From: JAHIYG01 sp041306075
Lineage (GTDB): Archaea; Altiarchaeota; Altiarchaeia; IMC4; SCGC-AAA252-I15
Assembly: GCA_041306075.1 (NCBI GenBank)
Contig: JBFYKH010000081.1
Coordinates: 1-8,718, forward strand
Reading direction: 5' to 3'
Length of the DNA stretch: 8,718 nucleotides
Numbering within the stretch: the first letter of the stretch is position 1; the number at the start of each line of letters is the position of its first letter. Shown here piece after piece: positions 1 to 4,974 of the stretch. Position numbers and translations under genes: made by a program. The notes below the pieces were generated by a model that saw nothing but the letters and a program-made list of their open reading frames with translations, searched no databases and was not told the DNA's origin.

Positions 1-38
1 GTCTCCCCCGTCTTCCTCGCAACCTTGGCGCGCCTCAT
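1..38 (-). CDS. 5' end of an unidentified gene (partial)
   Basis: Only the first 12 complete codons are in the window; they read MRRAKVARKTGE, a basic N-terminus with no recognisable motif. The ATG is supported by a TATA-like box (TTTATA on the minus strand, 68-63) about 25-28 bases upstream, which would start transcription at or next to the ATG, giving a leaderless mRNA. The start context closely matches that of the inositol-phosphatase gene at 4280. The product cannot be guessed from so few residues. Confidence 0.55.
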   Translation of the reverse strand, partial: MRRAKVARKTGE

Positions 39-83
39 GGTAATCTATTCTGCGGACTCTTCTATAAAGCAGGCGTTCACGCC
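39..83 (-). promoter_or_regulatory. Archaeal promoter with inverted repeat upstream of the TATA box
   Basis: Reading leftward, a TTTATA box lies at 68-63, followed by GAATAGATTA at 50-41 and then the ATG at 38. The spacing suits TBP/TFB-driven leaderless transcription. Just upstream of the TATA box is an inverted repeat, GGCGT-TC-ACGCC (72-83), which overlaps the stop codon (77-79) of the preceding gene. Its two-base centre is too tight for a good RNA hairpin, so it is more plausibly a protein-binding site, or chance. No T-rich archaeal terminator is evident between the two genes. Confidence 0.5.
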
Positions 84-1582
84 CCCATCACGGGCCGGTA
101 CCCGCCGTTCTCCAGGACGTAATCCCGCATCCCGTTGTCGGAGAGGTACTCTGCGAGGAGGAACATCGGGTTCGGGGCGCAGTTCGTGAAGACGGCGTCG
201 AGCGCGTAGGCTGCCGCACCCACCCGCCTGACCCCCCGCACATTGACGAATCCGCTCTCGCTGAAGGCCGAGGGCGGCGTCTGCCGGGTGTGCAGTACGA
301 GGTGCAGGCTCCTCGCGTCATCCGAGCAGCTGCCGGACTTGTAGAACACATGGTCGTATCCCGGGTAGTCGCCGGTCTGCCGCGCCATGTCCATGATGCT
401 CGCCGGCGCGGCGAGCCTGACGGTCTCGACGACGTAGCCTCCGATGACCTCGTATCCGAGAACATAATGCGGCGTGCTCAATCGTCCGCCGCCGGCCGGA
501 TGCATCACCCCCGCCTCGGTGCCGGCCGGTATCTCATACCACAGCGCGGCCTGGGATTTCAGGTTCCGCCCTATAGGCGGCGCAAGCAGGACCGCCGCAG
601 CCAGGACGAGCGCCGCCGCCTGCCAGGCCCTCCCAGGCCTCCGGAACAGGAGGTATGCGGCCGCCATCATAGAGAGCGGCTCGGTCAGCCAGTAGTGCGG
701 GTAGATGACGCCCTTGGACAGGACCCGTCCGTACACCTCCATCAGGAAGGCGACGTACGCCGCGACCGACAGGGCGAGCATCAGGATGAGGCACCTGTGG
801 AACATCACGTAACCGAGCCTGCGCCCTCCACTCCCGTAGGGTCCGGCGGCATAGGCGGCCGCGACCGCGGCCGCGAACACCGGATACGCCACCACGGCCT
901 CGTGCATGAACGGGCCCCCGTCCAAGGACGTCTTTGCCACCGCGTATGCCGTTATGACATAGACCGACACGACGTCGGCTCCGAAGCACACCCTGAGGTC
1001 CTGCACCGCCAGGAGAGCGAGCGCGAGGAAGACGACGTATGCGAGCGACTGCGCGGAGAAAATCCAGCCCGGGCCGCGGCCTGCGTAAGGCGCGCCCACG
1101 TCGTATCCGCCCTCCCAACCATCCAGTCCGAACAGCGAAGCCATGTGGTGGGCCGCGGCCTTCCCGTTGTGGATGTGCATGAGCCAGGTGGACGAGTAGT
1201 GGCCGCCCGAGACCGCATAGTACTTCGAGAGCATGCCGCCCCCGAGGCCGTCGACCATCCACGCGTACTGTGCTGCGTCCATGGCGTACAGGATGACGGG
1301 CAGCGCGAAGAGGCATGCGAGGCCCCGCCGCCCGAGGAGCGGGCGCGGCCTCAAGTGGAACATCCCGGCGGACAGGAACGCGACCAGGAGGAAGGCGTAG
1401 AGTTTCGCGTCGCTCAGCCCGTATGCGAATACGCCGACGAGCGCCTTCAACGCTACGTTCGCCTCGACGCTAAAGTACGCCGCCAACGCGGCAGCCAGGC
1501 ACGCCGCCTGCATGGCCAATGCCCCCGGGTTCAGGCTCATGCCCCCGGCGAGCCTGGCGATGCCGTCCGCCGTCCTCTTCAC
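77..1582 (-). CDS. Polytopic membrane protein of unknown function with extracytoplasmic-type C-terminal domain
   Basis: This is a 501-aa protein starting at GTG (1582). The start is fixed by a strong Shine-Dalgarno GGAGGT (1594-1589) with 6-base spacing and by a GTGA overlap with the carS stop; the reading frame stays open further upstream, but that stretch is antisense-like Arg/Pro-rich sequence. About nine or ten hydrophobic helices are visible at roughly 20-38, 44-56, 58-73, 87-108, 174-193, 203-217, 230-247, 260-282, 298-313 and 319-335. The loop between about 110 and 172 is Gly/His-rich (H128, H136, H138, H145, H146). A soluble domain, about 340-501, has two Cys (C419, C468) that could form a disulfide if outside the cell. 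I do not recognise the family. Many helices plus a soluble tail recall GT-C glycosyltransferases, but no convincing catalytic acidic loop is seen. Coupling to carS suggests an envelope or lipid role (inference). Confidence 0.8.
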   Translation of the reverse strand: MKRTADGIARLAGGMSLNPGALAMQAACLAAALAAYFSVEANVALKALVGVFAYGLSDAKLYAFLLVAFLSAGMFHLRPRPLLGRRGLACLFALPVILYAMDAAQYAWMVDGLGGGMLSKYYAVSGGHYSSTWLMHIHNGKAAAHHMASLFGLDGWEGGYDVGAPYAGRGPGWIFSAQSLAYVVFLALALLAVQDLRVCFGADVVSVYVITAYAVAKTSLDGGPFMHEAVVAYPVFAAAVAAAYAAGPYGSGGRRLGYVMFHRCLILMLALSVAAYVAFLMEVYGRVLSKGVIYPHYWLTEPLSMMAAAYLLFRRPGRAWQAAALVLAAAVLLAPPIGRNLKSQAALWYEIPAGTEAGVMHPAGGGRLSTPHYVLGYEVIGGYVVETVRLAAPASIMDMARQTGDYPGYDHVFYKSGSCSDDARSLHLVLHTRQTPPSAFSESGFVNVRGVRRVGAAAYALDAVFTNCAPNPMFLLAEYLSDNGMRDYVLENGGYRPVMGA

Positions 1583-2061
1583 CACGGGACCTCCTTTACG
1601 CGGAGCCTGTGGGCGGCCAAGTCGGCTGCCGGATGGATTACGAGCGTCAGCGCCAGGACCTCCGGCAGTTGCGGGAGGACGCCGTATCCTGCCGCGATGT
1701 ACGCGGCCTGTATGCCCAAGGAGAAGTCTAGTTGGTCGACGACGGGCAGCCTCCCGCCGGGCTTGTAGCCGAGCCTCCTCTTCAGGAAGCTTGAGCCCAC
1801 GTGGCCGAGGAGGAATCCGCCGGCGTAGACCAGGCCGGCCGCAGAGTCTCCGAAATACAATCCGATGGGCCAGGCGGCGTAGGCGATGAGGGCCGCCCCC
1901 GCCACCGTCCTGTGGCTGCCGAAGAGTCCGACGCTGAGCGGCGGGTCCCAAGCCCTCAGGCTGTAGCGCCCCTCCAGGAACCAGAGGAGCATCAGGGAGG
2001 AGCTGACGACGTATGCCGGGAGGATGAAGGCTAGGGCGTGGGCGAGCGCGCTCTCACCCAT
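1579..2061 (-). CDS. carS: CDP-archaeol synthase (CarS family, DUF46), divergent
   Basis: This 160-aa membrane protein should transfer CMP from CTP to 2,3-di-O-geranylgeranylglyceryl phosphate to give CDP-archaeol, the branch point for archaeal polar lipids. Family marks are the KRRLG segment (94-98), PVVDQLDF (106-113) followed by a hydrophobic helix, and the typical C-terminal ending (residues 154-160, RVKEVPW). Hydrophobic helices lie near 8-28, 53-70, 74-90, 115-130 and 134-150. The length is normal for the family. Oddities: the usual GDGKTWRG-like segment is degenerate (GSHRTVAG, 48-55), and the Asp usual before the GSF-KRR block appears to be His87. The ATG at 2061 directly abuts the pilin stop (TGA at 2064-2062), and the 3' end overlaps the next gene by GTGA, so all three are probably cotranscribed. 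A divergent paralogue with altered activity is possible. Confidence 0.85.
   Translation of the reverse strand: MGESALAHALAFILPAYVVSSSLMLLWFLEGRYSLRAWDPPLSVGLFGSHRTVAGAALIAYAAWPIGLYFGDSAAGLVYAGGFLLGHVGSSFLKRRLGYKPGGRLPVVDQLDFSLGIQAAYIAAGYGVLPQLPEVLALTLVIHPAADLAAHRLRVKEVPW
1589..1596 (-). promoter_or_regulatory. Strong ribosome binding site deciding the GTG start at 1582
   Basis: The minus strand reads AAGGAGGT, a near-perfect anti-16S match, six bases before GTG at 1582. It lies inside the last codons of carS, so the downstream membrane protein is translationally coupled to carS. An adjacent GTG at 1585 is only three bases from the site and is less likely. Confidence 0.8.
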
Positions 2062-2631
2062 TCAGTATGCCCCCCACGTTATCCCCTTGAAGCTGTATTG
2101 GACGTCGTCCACATACTCGCCCCTTATCGTTCCGTAGTCGCTGTGCGACATCATCTTCCCCCCGACCTCCTTGTCGTAGTTTATCGTGCAGTCTATGACG
2201 TACTGGCCTTCATGGACCGGGGTGTCAATGCCTCCCTGGAAGCAGCCCTTGGCGTCTATGGGGAACATCTCCCCGTCTGGTATGCGTCTGAGCATATAGT
2301 ACTGGTGGGCCGGAGTAATGCCGGCGGCTACATAATCGTCCCCCCAGCAGTCCGTGGTGCTCTCCTGGAGCCTGCAGGTGTAGCTGTTGATGATTATCAT
2401 CTGGCCTGCGCCGTTCACGAATATGCCGGCGAATGCGCCTTCGTCGCTCATGGCTGTGCTCTCGAGCACTGGCTTCAGCTTCGAGAACCCGCTGTACGAC
2501 GTCGAAGACGGCTGGCTGAATATGCCGAGGAGCCACATCGCGGCCCCCACCACCATGACAACCATGATTGCCCACCCGTAGGTGGCGATGTACTCCAGCG
2601 AACTCTGGCCCCTCCCATGCCGCTTGTCCAC
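2062..2631 (-). CDS. Class III signal peptide pilin-like surface protein
   Basis: This 189-aa protein has a short basic leader (MDKRHGRG), then QSSLEY (9-14) and a hydrophobic helix to about residue 37. That is the class III archaeal prepilin signature (Q-x-S-x-E-Y). Processing before Q9 by an EppA-like prepilin peptidase is expected from the family, leaving the helix as the filament core. The remainder (40-189) is a soluble domain with four Cys (C86, C95, C130, C148), compatible with two disulfides, and many Tyr. The start is GTG at 2631, supported by a TATA box (TATAAATA from 2660) at leaderless spacing; no ATG precedes the leader. It is the first gene of an apparent pilin-carS-membrane protein operon. 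Part of its soluble domain resembles the ectodomain of the upstream 152-aa protein (see findings). It could be a pilus subunit or a single-copy pseudopilin. Confidence 0.85.
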   Translation of the reverse strand: MDKRHGRGQSSLEYIATYGWAIMVVMVVGAAMWLLGIFSQPSSTSYSGFSKLKPVLESTAMSDEGAFAGIFVNGAGQMIIINSYTCRLQESTTDCWGDDYVAAGITPAHQYYMLRRIPDGEMFPIDAKGCFQGGIDTPVHEGQYVIDCTINYDKEVGGKMMSHSDYGTIRGEYVDDVQYSFKGITWGAY

Positions 2632-2661
2632 AGAATAATCTGTTCGCCGGGATATTTATAC
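2630..2661 (-). promoter_or_regulatory. Pilin promoter with palindrome at the start codon
   Basis: Reading leftward, TATAAATATC lies at 2660-2651, then GAACAGATTA at 2645-2636, then the GTG start at 2631. The box is the best TATA match on the left half of the window and is 25-29 bases from the start, predicting a leaderless or nearly leaderless mRNA. An inverted repeat ACAGA-ATAA-TCTGT (2630-2643) covers the predicted transcription start and could be an operator. The arms are only five bases, so chance is possible. Confidence 0.65.
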
Positions 2662-2701
2662 GGCCCGCGCCGTCAGACCCATGTCAGGGGCTTGCGGCCG
2701 C

Positions 2702-3160
2702 CTACTGGGGCCTATTCCGCGCCGCCCTTTTTCCAAGGACTATGTACGCCGCGGCCAGTAGGATGGCGAGGAGCGCACATGCGGCCAAGGCAGCGGCTGC
2801 CGCCGCAGCCCACTTCACCCCTGACGGCAGGCCCCCGAGATCTCTGTCCCGCACCACCACCCACTCCTCGGAGCCTATGTTCTTCGCGACGTACCTGAGT
2901 CCGAGCTGCCGGCAGCACTCTTCCTCCCGGCCGTACTCGAACGTGCACGAGCCTGATTCCGTGGCGACTGTGGCGCCGTCCTTCCCATAGGAAGGCATGT
3001 ACTGATTCCAACCCTCCGGGAGGCCGTATGCCACGTACTCGTCGCCGGGCCAGTATCCGGCGCATTCTCCGGCCCCTTGGTTCACGGCAATCCCCCATGG
3101 CGCGGGGGCGGCGGCCGCCGTCCCAGCGAGCAAAGCCAGGATGAGCGCAAGACGCCTCAT
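2702..3160 (-). CDS. Secreted, C-terminally anchored surface protein, unknown family
   Basis: This 152-aa protein starts at ATG 3160, which overlaps the upstream stop as ATGA; a G-rich run about ten bases upstream may serve as ribosome site. A longer frame upstream (to 3232) is rejected because it would delay the signal peptide. Residues 1-18 form a Sec signal peptide (two Arg, a Leu/Ala core, AAAA before about residue 19). The ectodomain, about 19-115, is rich in Tyr, Trp and Gly and has C33, C72, C82 and C83. A Ala/Leu-rich transmembrane helix follows (117-142) with a short basic tail (KRAARNR), giving an N-out topology. I recognise no known family. Residues 39-72 align without gaps to residues 97-130 of the adjacent pilin, including one Cys. 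It is the last gene before the pilin promoter and likely acts at the cell surface. Confidence 0.8.
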   Translation of the reverse strand: MRRLALILALLAGTAAAAPAPWGIAVNQGAGECAGYWPGDEYVAYGLPEGWNQYMPSYGKDGATVATESGSCTFEYGREEECCRQLGLRYVAKNIGSEEWVVVRDRDLGGLPSGVKWAAAAAAALAACALLAILLAAAYIVLGKRAARNRPQ

Positions 3161-3429
3161 TTTCCGAGCGCCCCCCTTACCGCGTCCAGTCCGCGCTTCG
3201 CCCTCCTGTCCATGGACCTGAGCGTCCGCCAAATCCTGATGACGCGGAGCATCAGCCTCACGGAGTACGAAGCCATCATCGCTGCGATGAAGACGACCGG
3301 CAGCATCGCCTCGCGCGGCTTCAGGAGGAAGTAAGCGGCCGCTGCGGCAAAGAGGCCGAATACGACGTCCCTGAATCCCGGGAGCATCCTCCTTGCGAAC
3401 AGTCCTGCGACGGAGCCGGCCGCGCTCAT
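3157..3429 (-). CDS. Small two-helix membrane protein, unknown function
   Basis: This 90-aa protein has two hydrophobic helices (about 20-36 and 42-58) and a strongly basic C-terminal part (59-90, RLMLRVIRIWR and RRAKRG) likely to be cytoplasmic by the positive-inside rule. It has no Cys and no catalytic motif that I recognise. It overlaps its upstream neighbour by ATGA (3426-3429) and its downstream neighbour by ATGA (3157-3160), so it is translationally linked to both. A TATA-like box at about 3455-3450 inside the upstream gene lies at the right distance for an additional leaderless start. Its position between an inositol-phosphatase-like enzyme and a surface protein does not define its role. 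Confidence 0.75.
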   Translation of the reverse strand: MSAAGSVAGLFARRMLPGFRDVVFGLFAAAAAYFLLKPREAMLPVVFIAAMMASYSVRLMLRVIRIWRTLRSMDRRAKRGLDAVRGALGK

Positions 3430-4280
3430 CGTAAAGTATTCCTAAGGGCTTTAAATAATCGTCTGTTCCCTGCGCCTGCGACCTGGACGCGGACCGTCGG
3501 GTCCAGGGGAAGCGGCTCGGGATTCATCCGGCTCCCATACTCGACGATTGCCCCAGCCTCCCTGCACAGGAGGACGCCGGCGGCTATGTCATAGGTCTTC
3601 GGCGCAAGTATGCGCCTCCTTGACGCCCTCACGTCAAGCAGCATGTCCACCCTCCCAGACGCAAGGAGGGCGAGTTCGAGGGCGGTCGAGCCGTATGACT
3701 TCACCGTGATGTTCCGCTCATCTGACTCCACCAATCCACCTAGCCGCGTTGCCATGGCGCCGTACATCCCGACCGCCGGTGCGAAGTGGCAGCCGAGGGC
3801 GATGACCGCGTCCTCCAGCCGGGTCTTCGGAGACGGTTTAATCCTCCTGCCGTTGAGCTTCGCCCCGCATCCTTTCACTGCGACATACTCCTCCCTCATG
3901 TCATGCCGCTCTATCACCGAGCACACGGCCTCCGAGATTTCAGCGGCTTCGGGCTCGTATACGGCAATCGATGTGCAGTGGAGCGGAAGCCCCCTCCTCG
4001 CATTCCTCGAGCCGTCAAGGGGGTCTATCATGAAGACGTACCTGGGCTCGGGGCCGTAGTCGACTGAGCCCGCGTCCTCGGTGATGACCCTGCACGGCGT
4101 CGACAGTCCCCTGAAGTAGTCCGCCACCGCCTCCTCGAGCGGCACGTCGACCTCGTATGTCACGTCCCCGGTCGCGCCGTAGGCCGCCTCCTCGCTCAGG
4201 ACGCCAGTGTAGCCGGAGGCGACCTTCCTCATCCTCCTTCCCAGCCTCAAGGCGATGCTCAACGGCCTCCCCCCCGACAT
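3426..4280 (-). CDS. Inositol monophosphatase/FBPase-family phosphatase
   Basis: This 284-aa soluble enzyme belongs to the Mg2+-dependent, Li+-sensitive phosphatase superfamily; archaeal members often hydrolyse both inositol-1-phosphate and fructose-1,6-bisphosphate. The family motifs appear in order: GDVTYEVD (38-45), ITED with E68, the metal-binding core IDPLDGS (85-91; D86, D89), and the C-terminal YDIAAG (230-235; D231) where the family usually has WDxAAG. The length fits the family. The start is ATG at 4280; a weak TATA-like TTTTAC (4308-4303) sits at leaderless distance. It could supply inositol for archaetidylinositol-type lipids, in keeping with carS nearby, or serve gluconeogenesis; the sequence does not decide. 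The stop overlaps the next start as ATGA. The last few codons are unusually AT-rich. The family call is strong, the substrate uncertain. Confidence 0.9.
   Translation of the reverse strand: MSGGRPLSIALRLGRRMRKVASGYTGVLSEEAAYGATGDVTYEVDVPLEEAVADYFRGLSTPCRVITEDAGSVDYGPEPRYVFMIDPLDGSRNARRGLPLHCTSIAVYEPEAAEISEAVCSVIERHDMREEYVAVKGCGAKLNGRRIKPSPKTRLEDAVIALGCHFAPAVGMYGAMATRLGGLVESDERNITVKSYGSTALELALLASGRVDMLLDVRASRRRILAPKTYDIAAGVLLCREAGAIVEYGSRMNPEPLPLDPTVRVQVAGAGNRRLFKALRNTLR
3441..3460 (-). promoter_or_regulatory. Possible internal promoter in the 3' end of the phosphatase gene
   Basis: The minus strand reads ATTATTTAAA at 3459-3450, about 24 bases before the ATG at 3429. This is a good archaeal TATA match inside a coding region. 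The overlapping codons (TTA, TTT, AAA, then AAT, ACT, TTA) are AT-rich and unlike the GC-ending codons of the rest of the gene, which supports a second function for this stretch. Confidence 0.45.
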
Positions 4281-4320
4281 GGTAACCTATTGCCGCCCCA
4301 GCGTAAAACCGCGGGGCCTC
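4281..4320 (-). promoter_or_regulatory. Intergenic hairpin and weak promoter before the phosphatase gene
   Basis: This is the only real gap between the ECF operon and the phosphatase gene. It contains an inverted repeat: GCCCC (4295-4299), a single unpaired A (4300), GCG (4301-4303), loop TAAAAC (4304-4309), then CGC and GGGGC (4310-4317). On the minus strand it forms an 8-base-pair stem with one bulge. The loop contains TTTTAC, the weak TATA candidate for the ATG at 4280, and CAATAGGTTA follows (4292-4283). There is no T-run, so a classic terminator is not supported. The stretch may be a weak promoter, an RNA hairpin between two cistrons, or both. Confidence 0.4.
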
Positions 4321-4974
4321 TCAGCCGAGCCTCTTTCTGAATCTCGCGTACGCCTTGACGAGGAATGGCGTTAGAAGCCATGTGAAGAACACGTTGCCGA
4401 CGGCCCGCATCGTGTTCGCCGGCATGCCGGCTGACGCGACCGCTATGAACGTCGCGGGAGTATGCACCGGGACGAAGGCTATCCAGGAGAACGCGTCTGT
4501 GAGGAGGCCGTACGCGTACGCCGCAGCCACCGAGTAGGCGGCGAGCACCGCGGTCTCGTGCCTCGTCTTCGGCAGGAGGGCGGCGAACGCCCCTGTGAGG
4601 CCGAGGCCGAGCATCTGGAACGGCGTCCAAGGGCCGTGGCCTATGAAGAAGTTGGACGTTAGCATCGTGAGGGAGCCGACTGCGAAGCCGGTGGTGAAGC
4701 CGAAGACGCGGCCAGCGGCTATGGTCAGCGCGAAGACGGGCGTGAATTCGACGCCGTGTATGAGCTGCCTTGAGGCGGCAGTGAACGCGACGAGGACTCC
4801 GGTCAGGGCGATGCGCCTGGGGTCCCTGTTGCCCGCCTCATATTCGACGAGCACCAGATACGCTGCAGCCACAGCGAAGCCGGCAGCGTAGGCCGCCCAG
4901 TTCAGGCGGACGCCGAGGAGTATCGCCGCAGCCAGGATTCCGACGGCCGCCCACCCAGCCGCCCTCTGATTCAT
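4321..4974 (-). CDS. ECF transporter S component, CbrT-like (putative cobalamin)
   Basis: This 217-aa polytopic protein is the substrate-binding subunit of an energy-coupling factor transporter. About six hydrophobic helices are visible (roughly 7-22, 25-43, 56-67, 80-108, 118-134 and 142-158) plus a C-terminal one (190-206). The stretch GHGPWTPFQM (112-121), after a Gly-rich helix ending in LTSNFF, resembles the GPW-P-Q-M segment I recall from CbrT-like S components, which import vitamin B12. That assignment is from memory of the family. ATG at 4974 overlaps the ATPase stop (ATGA), with GGAGG six bases upstream. Genes for ecfA and ecfT precede it directly, so a complete dedicated transporter is encoded. 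The neighbouring DUF4430 protein supports corrinoid specificity. Another vitamin or tetrapyrrole is possible. Confidence 0.8.
   Translation of the reverse strand: MNQRAAGWAAVGILAAAILLGVRLNWAAYAAGFAVAAAYLVLVEYEAGNRDPRRIALTGVLVAFTAASRQLIHGVEFTPVFALTIAAGRVFGFTTGFAVGSLTMLTSNFFIGHGPWTPFQMLGLGLTGAFAALLPKTRHETAVLAAYSVAAAYAYGLLTDAFSWIAFVPVHTPATFIAVASAGMPANTMRAVGNVFFTWLLTPFLVKAYARFRKRLG

Noticed and set aside
290..1768. Long plus-strand open frame of 492 codons
   Set aside because: It is antisense to two well-supported minus-strand genes, has Arg/His/Glu-rich shadow composition and no start signal. Stop-poor antisense frames are expected in GC-rich DNA.
1583..1951. N-terminal extension of the 501-aa membrane protein gene up to 1951
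   Set aside because: It lies over carS in another frame, encodes Arg/Pro/Gly-rich antisense-like sequence, and the strong ribosome site points to GTG 1582.
2038..2898. Plus-strand open frame of 286 codons
   Set aside because: It is antisense to the pilin gene and part of the next gene, crosses the intergenic promoter and has no coherent domain.
3161..3232. Upstream start for the 152-aa surface protein at 3232
   Set aside because: It would put 24 polar residues before a good signal peptide; ATG 3160 has the ATGA coupling seen elsewhere in the cluster.
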